Assembly (NCBI RefSeq): GCF_947507565.1
Contig: NC_089175.1
Location: 7,057,733-7,121,732, forward strand
Length of the DNA: 64,000 nucleotides
Direction: 5' to 3'
From: Oscarella lobularis
Lineage: Eukaryota > Porifera > Homoscleromorpha > Homosclerophorida > Oscarellidae
The position numbers and the translations under genes are program-made. Below the pieces are notes generated by a model. It was not told the origin of the DNA. It made no database searches and saw only the letters and a program-made list of their open reading frames with translations. This document shows positions 9,713 to 22,962 of the stretch, in pieces. Numbering within the stretch: position 1 is the first letter of the stretch; each line of letters begins with the position of its first letter.

Positions 9713-12700
9713 CTAATGATCCAGACTTCGTTCGCCTTCCGTTATCATTAGAAGGATGTCGCGAAACATGGGCCTTTTCTGTGGCTCGAATTCGACGCAT
9801 TGCTCCAATATGCTGTCGAAAAATGGCGGAACATCCGTTGCGAGGCCTCGTGGCAGTTCGCCTCCACTCATGATGTGCAGGCGAATAAGATCGTTTATCA
9901 TATCTATAAAATCGATTGCATCTAACGGACTGGAAGAATTTAATTTATAAATAGTTAACCTTTATAAGGACTTTCTTTCTCGCGGATTTCCCACAACACC
10001 ACTCCGTAGCTATAGACGTCGGCTTTCCTGGCCAAGTCCATCTTTGAGCGTTCGTCGCCCTCGCCGCAGGGACGATGGCGGTATCGCTCCGGAGCGATGT
10101 GAGTAACCGTTCCGCCTGGCAACGGCGAACTGTCTCGTCGCACCGTCGTAACCGAGCTGACACCAGTCATTTTGGAAAGACCAAAATCAGCCACCTAAAA
10201 GTATTGAAAAATAAAAAGGCATGTCTAAGAAAGTCCTGAAACAATTAATTAACCTTGCAAATGAAAGGAAATATAAGATTGGGAAGAATACTGACCAGAA
10301 CGTTGTGTGCTTTCAAGTCCTGGTGAATTACTGAAGGATGATTGTAGTGAAGATGAAGCATTCCTTCAGCTATTTGCTTTGCAAAAGCAATCCTCGATTG
10401 CCATTTTTGGACGATTTCTTCATGCTCGGCCGACTTGAGGAGCGAATGCAAGCTTCCACCGCTCACGAACTCAGTCACGAGAGCATAATGCCGGGGTACG
10501 GCGCAGAGCCCAATCAGACTTACGACGTTGTCATTCGCTTTGATTCGAAGAAGAATCGACGCTTCCTTTTTAAACATTTCATATTCTCTGCATGCAAGCC
10601 CGAAACATTATAACCAAATTTAAATTAAGATGCTTACTGCTCACTTTTCTGTTCTTCTATTTCTGAAATCGTAGAAGAGTTTCACGGCAACTTGCCTCTC
10701 AATGCCTCCCTTCTTCAGCGTCGCTTTGTACACTTCGCCGTAGCCGCCGCCCCCAACGAAATCCTTGTCTTCGTCGTAGACAAGCTCGTTTCGCTCAATT
10801 AGAAGATCAGGTTCCAAAAGTGCTTCCTAATCAAAGAATAAGAAACACCCCAACGCTAAATTAATTAAAAGATAAAATATACCTCCTCCGCGTGAATTCG
10901 AAGACATTGACGTCGATCGCCGGAAATGATCGTGACGTTCGCCGACATCGTTGGAAGTTCCTGCAGAGGCTGATTGCAGGCGAAGTGGAACGTATCAACC
11001 CATGCGTTAACGGGACTATCTCTAGCCGCCAATAACTGCCGCATATTGATTAAATAACTTTTGCGACGACTTTCGTTGATCCAGCCGTCGATGTCGTCCA
11101 CTTCGACGACGTTTGACTCGGTGGGCGAGAGAAGAAGATTATTGACGCGTCGATCGAGAAGAAGAGGTTGACGGCGGCCGTCGTTGCGATAGGCGAGATA
11201 ACGATCCCGATGTTCGGGACGCGTTGATATGAGGCAAAGATCAAACTGCCAACCGTCGGGAATTTTGACTTTTTCGAAAGAGAGAGCATGGAATGAAAAT
11301 GCCTGACGACCCACGCCGTAGAAATGAGTGTAGAAGCTGCAAGTCACGTCGGAATAGGCGACGGCGGAAGGAAAGGACGGAGCGTACGGAGCGACGACGA
11401 CTTTGACAACGGACGATTGAAGAAGAGCGAAGATTTTTCGCTCTCCCGCTCTATCAATGACGATCTTCTCGTCAAATTTAATTGGGGCTGAGTGGTGGGC
11501 CGGCGCCGACGGATCGCAACGCTCATAGCTGAAGACGACTTTAGAAGCGCTCGTTTTCGGCGTCGTTGGATCGAGATTGAGACCGTGCTCGTGGCACATT
11601 TCAATGTCAAAGTCATTGTCGGATAAGCCGGAAGAAAAAGACAATAGAATGAAATCGCTGACGAATTCGTCGTCCTGGACACCGTCCGATTGTTTGGCGT
11701 CGAATGTGAAGACGGACAAGCCGATTGACGTCTTTGGAGAAACTGCGGCGCGGGGTTGAATTCGAAGGGTTGATCTCGTATTGGGAATGGAGATCTCCGC
11801 TTCTTTGTCCACTGAGACGGGAGTGGAGAATTTCTTCCATGGAGTGAAGTTAAGAATGCGTCCATTCGTGTAGACGGTAATCGTATCTTTCACTCGTTGG
11901 GGAACTAGATGCAACAATTCGCGCTCGTTTCGAGACGTCCCTTCGCAATTCTAAACAAATAAAAATAGATACCCTACGATAAAATATTTATTTGTACCAT
12001 CGTTGGAGAGTTGGAACGGAGCGGCGAATTTTCATCGAATTGAGATTTTTCCTGTTCGATCGGTTCACTCAAGTGGTGACGAAGAAGTCTCTCGTCAATA
12101 CTTTTTAAATCTACGCGACAAATGATATTACTTAAAATGGCTATATTAAAAATAAATTACCGTATTTCAAAATATCTAATAGAGCTTCTGGCGTACTCTT
12201 CGCTGATTTATGGGGTGTTCCTCCATATCGCAGAATAAACAGAAGGCCTTCTTTAAGAATAGAGCAGACTGATTGCTTCCCTGTTGGAATAGGCTCATCT
12301 GATATTGGCACCTGTAATATGAAGGTGATCGTAGAATATCATGCAAAATAATTCAATTACCGTTTTGCACTGTTGAAAGTCAATTAGAATCATTTGGGCT
12401 AGAGAAAGAGCAATGCCGTCTCTCCCATATCCCCACAAGACAAAAGCAACTGGCCCTAATGTAGGAATATTTGCAATAACTGTTGAATGAGAGCTTCGAT
12501 GAATGAGATGATCAACGGTTTGCATTTTAATCCACTCCTACAAAAAAAAACATTATTGAAGTAATAACATATAGATCTTGTTACCAGTGAGCTGAACATG
12601 AACAGAAAGGCATCATGACACAGTCCCTCAAGAGGACTGACCCCGCCAATAAGAATTGCTCTATTATCATCAACTGCAGTGAAGGAATGTGCCTGTCGAG

Positions 12701-13355
12701 GAGATGGTTTCTGTCCTGTGCAATGAGCCGGAATCCAATTCCCTTCAAACAAAAAATATCTAATTCGAATTCAAAGCCATTTTACGCGTCACTCACTCCG
12801 TCGAATGGAAAACAACCAAACTTCATTGTTCCACCCCAAGTCATCACTATTCGGATCAGGAACGAATTGAGATCCGTCCGGTATTGGGGAAACAATCGAT
12901 GGTCCTGCTCCGCCCATCATGACGAGATGTTCGTCTCCTTCCGTCCCTAACACGCACAGTCCGTGACCGTATCTCCCACTGGGCGTTGATTGGTCTTGGG
13001 GAAGAATTCGTTCCCATTCGAGCGTCGATCCATTCAATTTGTGAAAGTCGTTTAAATAAACAGGACGGCCATCAGACAATCTGTGGATACCACCAAATTG
13101 ATAAATGGCTCGATTTTGGACGACGCCGACTCGTGCGAAGTAAGAGGGCGGAGGAAGGTCAGATGGGCTGTTTGATGTTGCTCGTCGTTGATTCCATTGG
13201 CTTGTCGACAGATTGAAGCATTCAATGACATTGGGAGAACACGCGTACTTCTCTCCCGTCGTTTCTCTCAATGCTACTCCTCCCCACAGAAGCATTTCGT
13301 CGTCGATGACGGCGGCAACGTGTCCTATTCGAGGTGACGGACACGCTGATGACAT
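9713..13355 (-). CDS. Gene B: Kelch - X domain - kinase
   Basis: Exons: 12797-13355, 12595-12742, 12361-12537, 12161-12311, 11998-12110, 10883-11950, 10645-10826, 10254-10586, 9960-10194, 9713-9921. The N-terminus has five Kelch-like blades (RIGHVAAV...LLWGG, HSFTAVDDNRAILIGG, FVLWGYG). A long exon then holds the X domain (IEMCHEHGLNLDPT, HFYGVGRQAF, ISTRPEHRDR, DDIDGWINES). The kinase is last: loop GGGGYGEV, VAVK, HQDLKAHN, DFGLSK, APERY, DVYSYGVVLWEI. All key catalytic residues are present except that HRD is HQD, so activity is plausible. There is no Roc, COR or Death. The order X before kinase is the reverse of genes A, C and F. A near-identical copy is at 35.84-39.48 kb. Confidence 0.8.
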
Positions 13356-14907
13356 TCTTGAAAGAGGAGAAGCGGTTCGAGAGAAAGAAATGCAGTGCTT
13401 CGATCACAACGTACGGGTGCAGACAAGAAAAAGGACAACGACCTTTACACGTCAATCACGCCCAGGAATCGACAAAAACGAGATCCGGAACAAGCCGCGT
13501 GGCGCGAGAAAGGTTATGCACCACGTGACTAAATTGTTGATAAACTTTCACCCAAAGCCTAAAATTCAATATACAATAGAGGAAAATATTTCTCACTGAC
13601 GTGAATTCATTTAATAAAGCATTGAAAAAAAGTATACGTACTGTAAATATTTTCTTATTCAATATTTCCTCGTAAAATTCATATGAATTAAAAATTTCGA
13701 CGCGGGTAGTATCGCCGCCACTTACAAGAATTTTGTCTTTGCCACCTTTGCTGGTCAGTCGCTTCAGATCGATTTTCAAAAACCCCGCCCACGTTTCTCA
13801 TCATTCAGCCAATTCCTGTTTAATCTTAATCCCTTCCCTTTTTGGTGTTCCTACAAAAAAAACAAATTAAAAAATTCTTTCTGCCTTGTCTATGCCTCCG
13901 TGACCATTGCGCAATATGCACTTTTTAGCTACAAATGCACTTCAATTCAACATCCACTGTTTTTCTGCAAAAATAGAGAAATACGTAGCTCATTGATTCT
14001 ATGCCAGTGCCTCACTTTACCCGAGTAACATCCATATCTTGGATTTTATAGAAGTGAAAATGAAAATTCCTTAAATTTTTTCGATTGAAAAATTCCAAAC
14101 GGTCTCCATTCACAGCCTAGACGCTGTTGCCTGTTTTTCTAAAACTGCACTATTTCTCGTACGCACCGAGATACAGTTCAGTGAAACCTCAAAGGACTGA
14201 AAGGAGGCCAGCCGTGGCTTGCTACAAGCGAAATCGATCGCTGAGCAGCTTCTTGTTCGAGTCTTTGACGATGGAATGAGTGAATTGATGCAGCGAAATG
14301 TCGCTACGAGTCGCCGTTGGGAAGTAGCGCGAGCTGAGATGATAAAGAACGGTGTAACGGTAGGGAGACACCCACCGAGCCGACGCAAGTGCGAACATAC
14401 CTCCACAAATTAAAGCGTGAGGTTTCTTGCGGGCTTCTGCGGCTTCTCTGCGAGAAAAGAAACGCAACTGGCGTAAGGAGATTAAAGCGATCACGTGATC
14501 ACGCATTAGCCTTCACATATGTTTTGTTTTGAGCGTACCGGCACAAAAATACTATTCAAAAAATTTAAAAGGCTATGCATATCGAGATATAAGAAAAAGT
14601 TCACAAAGCAGTTCGTGGAAATTTAGGACAAAAGCTGAAATGTAACGTACTGTTCCAAAAGAAAACATACCGTCAAACAGGATAAATAAAATGCACTGAA
14701 AAGACTACAAAAGCCTAGGTGAAAGGTGATATCAAATAATAAAAACAAGAGTACACGAAAAGCGACTCAGGCACATGTAGATCGGCTGCAGCACGTCGCT
14801 AAGCGACGGAAACGCCACGTCTTCACTTGCAAAAATATAGGAGAGGGATGAGAAACAAGTTTACAGCAGATGAGATGTGTCCACGTGCAAGACCACCTAC
14901 CTGCTAT
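13356..14907. other. Intergenic region between genes B and C, with R1 segment
   Basis: Holds the upstream region of gene B and the 3' flank of gene C. About 13.9-14.1 kb resembles the flank at 31.7-31.95 kb (shared around AATAGAGA(A/G)ATACGTAGC). About 14205-14530 is an R1 copy with ATCACGTGAT at 14490-14499. The rest up to 14907 matches the flank at 25.25-25.62 kb. R1 homology starts abruptly near 14205, a likely recombination breakpoint. I see no gene here. Confidence 0.5.
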
Positions 14908-17900
14908 TTACGGTAAAGAGGATACACATTTATCTACAACAAATTTCGTGAAAACCCTTTCTGCTTGATTTCGTAAGCCCGCTTTTGTTAGAGCTTCACA
15001 CAGAACAGGTATCGTAGCTTTAGAGCCGTACTTCCTAGTCCAAGCGTCAAGCATACTTTGAGATTGATCTCGCAAATTTCTTGGATTTTCCAACTCGATG
15101 CACCGAACGTCGCTGCGACTAAACGGCTCAGGCTCTAGTCTATATGCAACATCTTTCCAATGCAAACGAAGTTCGTAAGCGAGATCATTAATTTGAGAAT
15201 CAGACGGTAGATTATGAACGATAGGGCTACGTTGATGAGGTACTTGCCCAAACCAAAAGTTGATTTGAAGAAAATCTTCATGATTCGAAGTCACAAGTTC
15301 ATCGAACGGATTGAAGAGATGGGTATCGTTTGGAGAATACTCCTCCTCGCCACTATAAATCACAGGAAGATTACTGAGATCAATGCCCAACTCCTCGCCG
15401 ATGTGGCTGGCTTGTCTTATTTGGCAGCATATGTTGTATTTAAAACCCCGCATGCCCTGTTGACAAATAGATTTCATTTGCCGCCGAAGCTCGTTTTTGA
15501 TCGAGACCAAGAACTTGCAGCCAATCTTATTTTGGTCTTCTTCATTGATAAAGCGAATTGTTAGAGCTATCCATTTGCCTCGGCTTTGATACAACAATTC
15601 AACTTCAACTGCCAAGAGAGGAACACGAATCATTGCATAGAATTCTAAGACAATAAACTGCGTACCTAGCACTGACGATTTCTCATCTTTCACGAAAAAG
15701 ATACACTGATGACGAGAAAGTCGCGGTTTTTTCGGATACAATTTTAGAAAACGGGTTACAAGACGGAAGTAGATACACTCCGGAACAAACTTCAGCTTCG
15801 TAGGAATGACAATAAGAGGAGCCGGGAATAAAGACGAGTAAGTGTGCTGCTCCCAGCGAGTTGGCGAGAAAAGAAGCAACTTTCTTAGCATCGACGGAAC
15901 ATAAAATTCATTTGTAGGCGATTCAGCAAGGGGTGCGATGACGTCAAGAAGTTCTAAAAGCCGAACGATCAGTCTATCTTCATTTTCAATTCTGTCCGGG
16001 TTACTGTCCTCTGAGAAGCCCGCCGCATCGCTAACTGTGTTAGCTCCTTGCCTCATTTGCTTGAGGCGATACTTCAATAGTTCGATAGACATTATTCCTT
16101 TCTCTTTGAGCGTACTCCACTCCGGTTCCAGAATTGGACCCGGCTGAGCAGCCGTCACAAATGCCGACAGAGCTTTGATTACCCAAGTAGGACTCGTGAA
16201 AACAATATCTTTCAAGCCATCTACTTCCGGGTAGTACAGTATTGCTCCAACATTGGCAAGAAACTTCAGCGCCGCGAGGACTTCGTCGCGACTTGATATA
16301 TCACAGATGTTCGGTTTCTGGGCAATCTCTGCTATTTCGTCAACTCTAGCAATAACCGTTTTCATGCTTTTGTGCCAGTGGAAAAGAAGACGTTCAAGGT
16401 ACACCCAAAATAAGGGCTGCTTTTGCATTCGCCTGCAAAACGTCGACGCCATGCGGTCTACTCTGCGTCGAACCTCCTCAACACCTCTGCAAGGAGAACG
16501 CGAGCCAGATACGGAATTGTCAATAAGAAAAATTCGCTCAATGAAATGACTCATTTCGTGAAAGTCTTCATCGACTTTGCTGTCGTCGCTTCTTTTAGGC
16601 CGGACGATGTGCTTGACAAAATCGCTGTTACTGACAAGTTCTTCAAAACGTTTTCCTTGCTGGTTTAGCCATTTTCCTAAAGCGGCTGAATCAGGAAACC
16701 TTTGCTTGTTGTTCTTCACGACGTCTTTGTGGGAACCAATCGCAAATACTGGTGGAGGCTTCACCTCCTCGTCCTTGCCCAGCCAATAATTGCCTCGCAC
16801 CGTTTCCTCGTGACACGCTGCGATTGAGCCAAACCAGTACAGTGGAAAGTCTTCATTCCTTCGTATCCAACCCAAATCGCTCGAAAGGTTAATTACCTGA
16901 CCATCAGTTGAACGATAAAAGGACTCAGCCTCATCAGATAGAGACTTCGAGATGTCCATCACAACCATGTATATAGTTAAATCAAAAGTGCTACTGTTCG
17001 GCATGAGAGCAGAGTGAGTGGCGAGATAAACTTCTTGTCCGCCTAAATCCCATACATCGCGAACGCTTGTCGTTTCACTCGGTTTGTCTGCTAGGAAATC
17101 GGTCACCAATGCCTGTTGATTATGAGTGAGCGTTTTCGCCTCTATGCACACAACTTCCGCTCGACGTTCCGATTTCGTTTTGACCCGAGAAGCGCGATGA
17201 TGGGCTTTTGGAGCTTCCTTCAGTTGGGAAGGAGGCTTTTTGACTTCGGCAGAAGAAATCGGCTTAGAAGCGCTCGCCGTCAGCGCCGTCTGCTGAAGAT
17301 TACTACGATAGCAACCTTCTGCAATAAGGGGATCCAAGTACTCTTTGTTGTCGGTGGCCTTCCATCCGCTGGCCGCTGTGTGGGACATTGTGACAGCGGC
17401 ACCTTCTGTGCTTGCTTTCTCCCTCTCAAACGGTCGGTTTAGAAGAGAGTCGACGAGGCACGACTTACCAGCTCCATCTTGTCCAACAACTATTACACGA
17501 GATCGATTAATTGACACGAAGCCGCGCTGTAGAGCTTTGTCATAAATTTTTTGAAAATTGCTTGAAGAGTCTTCAATGCGAAGGCAATGACGAAGATCGC
17601 CAGATATAATAGTGACGTAAGCGGTCACCGTCGAAACTTGTTGCAGAAGCTCTCTGTAGTTGCAGACGAAAGAGAAGGTTTCGACCCAAGCACCATTGGG
17701 ACTATCTCTCGCTGCCAACAACTGCTGCATGTTGATAAACACTTTTTTGAGAAGACTCTCGTTGATCCAGCCTTCAATGTCGTCCACTTCGACAACGTTC
17801 GTTTCCGTGGGCCAGAGAAGAAGACTGATACACTGATCGAGAAGAAGAAGAGGCCGACGGAGGCCATCGCTGCGATTAACGATCAAACGATCCCGATGTT

Positions 17901-20900
17901 CGGGACGGGTTGAGATGATGCAAAGATCAATTTTCCAAGCGTCGGGAATTTTCATTTTTTCAAAAAAGAGAGCGCGGAATGAAAATGCCTGACGACCCAA
18001 GCCGTAGAAATGAGTAAAGAAACTGACAGCCACATCAGAGTTGGACGACGAAACGGCGGCGGCCGCAGTAGAAGGAAAGACGACGACTTTGACGACAGAC
18101 GATTGAAGTTGAGCGGCGATTTTTCTCTCTTCCGTCTTATCAATGACGGTCTTCTCGTCAAATACAAGAGGGTGCTCTGTCTTTGCCAAAGAGTCGTGAG
18201 GTTGATGAAAAAAGACGACTTTGGAGGCGCTCGTCGCAGGCGCGGTTGGATCGAGATTAAGACCGTGTTCGTGACACATTTCAATGTGCACGTCATCGTC
18301 GATTAAGCCGGAGGGAAGAGACAATTGAATGAGATCGCTAACGAATTCGTCATCACGGACACCCTGCGATTGTTTGGCGTCAAATGTAAAGACGGTAAAG
18401 CCAATCGACGCCGTTGCAGCAGTCGTAACTGCATTGCCGCCCTCGCGGGGTTGAATTCGAAGAACCGAGCTCGTTTTGGGAATGGAGATCTCCGCTCCAT
18501 TGTTAAATGAGAGTGGGGCGGAGAATTGCTTCCATCGAGTGAAGACGAGAACGCTTTGAGGCGTTACAACGGCAATCACATCTTCTACTCGTTGAGGAGT
18601 CATATCTTCCACTCGCTGAGAAGTTGGAAGAAACAGGTCGTCCACTTCGGCTAAATGCGTCACTACAATGTCGCGGAAAGTCGGTCGATTTTGCGGATTA
18701 TATTGAACAGACTTCTTCATGAGATCGTCAAAAAAAGGCGGAGATCCCGTCGCGCGGCCTTCAGGTAAAGCCGCTCCACTTTTTACGTGAAGGCGAATTG
18801 TATCCTTATCAAGTTCTAAGCAAAGAAATAGCCAACGTCATATAAGTCATAATAATAAAAATTGACCTTGATAGGGATGGCACCTTTCACGTATTTCCCA
18901 TAGCACAACTCCGTAGCTATAAACATCAGATTTTTTTGCCAAATCTATCACGACGTCCTCTTCGTCTCCATCACCGTACGGATGCTCAGAGTATCGTTCC
19001 GGAGCGATGTGAGTGACAGTGCCACACGGCACGGAAACCTCTAACCGATGTATTGAAATCGCGCTGACGCAAGACATTTTTGAAACTTGAAAACCACTAA
19101 TCTGAAAATATTAATGATTAAATTATTAGTATAGGCTTTTTAACAAACTTTGCAAATAAATTGATTTTTGTTTTCGTCTGAAATGCGTCTAACCAAGACA
19201 TTTGTCGCTTTCAAGTTGTGGTGAATCACTGGTGGATTGTTTTCGTGGAGATGAAGCATTCCCCTAGCAATTTGCTTCGCAAACGTGACTCGCGTTTCCC
19301 ACTTTTCAACCGCTACTTCGTCTGACATGAGAAAAGAAAACAAATCTCTTTCGCTCATGAACTCGGTTACGAGGGCGTAGAATCTGGGAACAGCGCAAAG
19401 TCCGATTAAACCCAAGACGAAAGGATTCGGTTCAATTTGAAGTAGCACAGATGCCTCCTTCTTAAACATTTCGTATTCCCTGCACAAAAGAAAACAAAAT
19501 CTCATTAGAGAAAATAGTGAGTGCTAACTAGACACTTTATCGTTCTTCTTCGTACGTCCGTGAAAAGTTTGACGGCGACGATCTTCTCTCTTCCGTCTTT
19601 CTTTAGCGTTGCTTTGAATACATCGCCAAAGGCTCCTTGCCCCAAGAAATCGTCAGTCTCATCATAGACGAGATCCTGTCGGTCAATTTGAAGAGACGGA
19701 TCTGAAAGTCGTTCCTAAAATAATTATGCTAATGACCCGCGGCTTGCACACAAAATTAAAACCTCGATCATCTTCTGCGCATGCTTATCGGGTTTCGAAA
19801 ATTCGTGTTCGATCGGTTCGCTTAAATTGTGACGGAGGAGTTTTTCGCCAACACTTTTTAAATCTATGCAAACAATAAAATTAGGCTAAAATTAATATAA
19901 AATCATTTACCATATTTCAAAATGTCTAAAAGTGCTCCAGGCTTTCTCTCGGTATATTTATAAGGTGATCCTCCACATCGCAGAATAAACAGAAGACCTC
20001 TTCTAACAATAGAGCAGACTGATTGATACCCTGTCGGATTGGGCTCATCTGACATTGACACCTGTCAAATGAACTTTGTCATCGTAGAATGTTATGTGAA
20101 AATATTTCAATTACCATTTTGCATTTCTGAAAGTCAATTAGAATAATTTGGGCCACAGAAAGAGGAAAGTGGTCTTTCCCATATCCCCACAAGACAAAAG
20201 CAACAGACCCCCCTAATGTGGGAATATCAACAACAACCGTCGAATGGAGGAATCGAGGAATGAGAGAATCATCCAATTTCATTTTAATCCATTCCTACAA
20301 GAAAAAACGAATCAGTTATTTTATTATTGGCAAAAGCGTATGTCATTGTACCAGTGAGCTAAACAGGAATAGAAAAGCGTCATGAAACACTTGCATACAA
20401 TTTGTACCGCCAATAAGAATTGCGCGATTAACATCAACTGCAGTAAAGGAATGCCCCTGCCGAGGATGTGGCTTACTTCCTGTGCATCGAGCTTGAATCC
20501 CAGTCCCTTTACGCAAATGGCTACATCAACTTCAAAACAATTCTACATGTCACTCACTCTCTCTGGGAGAAAATAACCAAACTTCGTTGTTCCACCCCAC
20601 GTAAGGATCATTAGGATCAGGAATGAATTGATCTTCCTTGGGTGTCGTAGAATAAAGGTTTTCTCCTAATCCTCCCATGAGGACGAGATGCTCATCTCCT
20701 TTCTCTCCTAACACGCACATTCCATGGTGCGATCTCCCGCTGGGCATTGATCGGCTCTTGGGAACGATTCGTTCCCATTCGAACGTCAAACCATCCAATT
20801 TGTGAAGATCGCTCGAAAAAGCGCGACGGCCGTCAGTGAAGTAGGAACCGCCAAATTGATAAATGTCCCGATTTGGAACGACACCGATTCGTGAATCAGA

Positions 20901-21113
20901 ACATGGATGAGGCATGTCGGATGGGCTGTTTGACGTTGCTTGTCGTCGATACCATTGTCTTGTCAACAAATCGAAGCTTTCGATCCCATCGGGAGAGCAA
21001 AAGTACTCCGCCCCCGTCGATTCCTCCACCGATACTCCTCCCCACAGAAGCATCTCCTCATCGACTACTGCGGCAACGTGTCCAATTCGAGATGACGGAC
21101 ACGCAGAAGACAT
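14908..21113 (-). CDS. Gene C: Kelch - pseudokinase - X - Roc - COR - Death
   Basis: Exons: 20558-21113, 20352-20506, 20115-20294, 19911-20061, 19763-19863, 19536-19714, 19149-19479, 18867-19101, then 14908-18815 (with a possible 57-nt in-frame intron at 15609-15665). Kelch blades occupy the first four exons. The kinase has a sound glycine loop (GQGAFGDV) and VAVK, but the catalytic loop is HHNLKATN (Asp to Asn) and the DFG position reads GFQ, so it is predicted inactive. In the last exon, counting from 18720, X is about residues 45-345, the Roc P-loop GQDGAGKS about 408, DLGGQE about 558, SHKD about 663, COR about 690-1080 and Death about 1165-1260. The Roc domain keeps its motifs, so GTP switching may be intact while the kinase serves as scaffold. 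Confidence 0.85.
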
Positions 21114-21703
21114 TGTCGAGAAAGAGAATCGGTTCGAGAGAATGGAATCGAGTGCGTCAAGGACGAAATATCACAACGCGAGTCTATATTAGGAGAACAA
21201 TGATTATTGATCTGAACCGAAATCGTTCTTTGCCAAGGCAGCAACCTTTGCAGGACGACACAATCACGCCGGCGACGGCTCGAACGGCTCGAACGGGAAT
21301 GCGATGACGTTACGTATAGCACGGCTCCGCGGCTGAGACAAAGGTCAAACATCACGCGACAGGAATTATGCAAATATTTTTTTGATAAACTTCGAGCCAC
21401 AGCCTTAGAGAAGTAGAGATCTATTTTATTTTGAAAATTCATTTTGAGCAATCGTCGGCAGTGGACTCCCCACTCAGTATGCCAAGTCCTTGCACGAGAG
21501 AGAGCAAAAGACACTCGAAAGTGCGTCTTCGAAGACAACTTCACACAAAGGCGATAGATCTACACAGATGCATCCCTAGGAATCAAAGATAAGGGGCCAA
21601 TCACTCTAATGTACGCAAAAGCATCCCTTAGAATAAAGCGCCATATCAAAGATAACGGGGAAGGGGCCCATGAAGCTCTCTAATATACGAAGGTCATTCT
21701 CGT
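21114..21703. other. 5' flank of gene C and spacer
   Basis: From 21114 to about 21466 it matches the 5' flanks of genes E/D (31.17-31.53 kb) and F (47.28-47.62 kb), including a shared stretch around CAATCGTCGGCAGT. Homology stops abruptly there, a breakpoint. The remaining part shows no gene; it leads into the tandem repeat that follows. Confidence 0.5.
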
Positions 21704-21990
21704 CAACTCTACTTTTTATGCGAGAGTAGCGTTCCATGCGCCTGAACGGCAAGCCCCGCTCGCGCGCAACGAGTGAGAGACACTTGCACCCCATAAATGG
21801 GCGTTCCCAGCAACTCTACTTTTTATGCGCGAGTGGCGTTCCATGCGCCTGAACGGCAAGCCCCGCTCGCGCGCAACGAGTTAGAGACACTTGCACCACA
21901 TAAATGGGCGTTCCCAGCAACTCTACTTTTATGCGCGAGTGGCGTTCCATTCGCCTGAACGGCAAGCCCCGCTCGCGCGCAACGAGTTGC
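21704..21990. repeat. Tandem repeat, 107-bp unit, about 2.7 copies
   Basis: Copies begin at 21704, 21811 and 21918, each with CAACTCTACTTTT followed by a GC-rich core (CCCCGCTCGCGCGCAACGAG). They differ at a few positions only. The last copy is cut short at about 21990. Frames crossing it are open by chance. No coding role seen. Confidence 0.85.
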
Positions 21991-22164
21991 AGGCACCGGT
22001 ACTAGTAGGTCAATGAATACGAAACCACGCGACGAGATACGCGAAACAACCCTGTTCGTACCGAACACGATACTGACACTGGGGTAATTTTAGTACTCTG
22101 TTAACAGGCACTAACTTTTCCTAACTGCTACCTCTTTCAAATATTTGACAGTTTCTCAGGGGCC

Positions 22165-22672
22165 CCTTTTTCCTTGAATAATGCAATAATAATTGCAAAG
22201 AGAAAGGCCGACTCATATGCCATAAATTTTGCAACAATAATTGCAAAGAGAAAAGCCGAAACATCTGCAATAATTTTTGGAATAATATTTGCCAAGAGTA
22301 CGGCCAAAAAAATCTGTCATAACTATTGCAATAATCAGTTAAAGCAATAGTAATTGCAAAGGGAAGGCCCGACTCATCTACAGTAAATATTGCACTAATA
22401 ATTGCAAAGGGAAATGCTACTCATCTTCAACAATTTTTGAAATAATTATTGCAAAGGGAGGAACCGACTCATCTACTATAAATTTTGAAAAAAAACAATA
22501 GCAAAGGAAGGGCCAAAAAAGATCTGCACTAATTATTGCAATAATTAATGCAAAGAAAAAGGCAGAAAAATCTGCAATAACCATTGTAATATTTACTATA
22601 GCAAAAGACTCCGAGTCGTCTGCAATAATTATTGCAATAATTATGGCAAGGAACGGGCTGACTCATATATTT
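22165..22672. repeat. Degenerate tandem repeat, unit about 49 bp, about ten copies
   Basis: The recurring pattern is GCAATAATTATTGCAAAG, then a purine-rich GGAAGGGCCGACTCATCTG-like part. The palindromic core TTGCAATAATTATTGCAA recurs at a spacing close to 48-50 bp, with many substitutions. Copies are diverged, so it is old compared with the 107-bp repeat nearby. The core could form small cruciforms. No coding potential. Confidence 0.75.
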
Positions 22673-22962
22673 TACTAGAAGATCACAGGCACATCTGTGG
22701 AATTAGAAATTACTCGTGCACCTGTGGCCCTAACTGGTAGCGCGTGGGCCCTAAGAATCATGCAGTGCACTATGGACCCTTTCTACATTTTCTAGCTATG
22801 GGCAATCAAAGCTAACCCTTACCTATGCTCTTGCGTGAATGGAAACTGTCTTGATGTCGGTTGCGGCGAGATTGATGCAGCCTTCAGAAAAAAAATTGTC
22901 TACGCGAATTGGATAAATAGTTTGATCTGGTGCGCACCTTGTTCTTTCACTTTGAGGAGAGA

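Larger units (their letters stand above)
7900..15900. repeat. Segmental duplication, left copy
   Basis: Near-identical to about 34010-42040; the offset is 26,127-26,141 bp over most of it. It includes the bidirectional promoter, gene B, the intergenic R1 and the 3' third of gene C. Differences are single bases and small indels. Left of 7.9 kb the similarity continues to about 6.28 kb with larger indels; right of about 15.9 kb it drops to the usual paralogue level. Edges are by eye. Confidence 0.8.

Noticed and set aside
21704-22672. CRISPR-like array
   Set aside because: Units are contiguous tandem copies without unique spacers, in a clearly eukaryotic setting.
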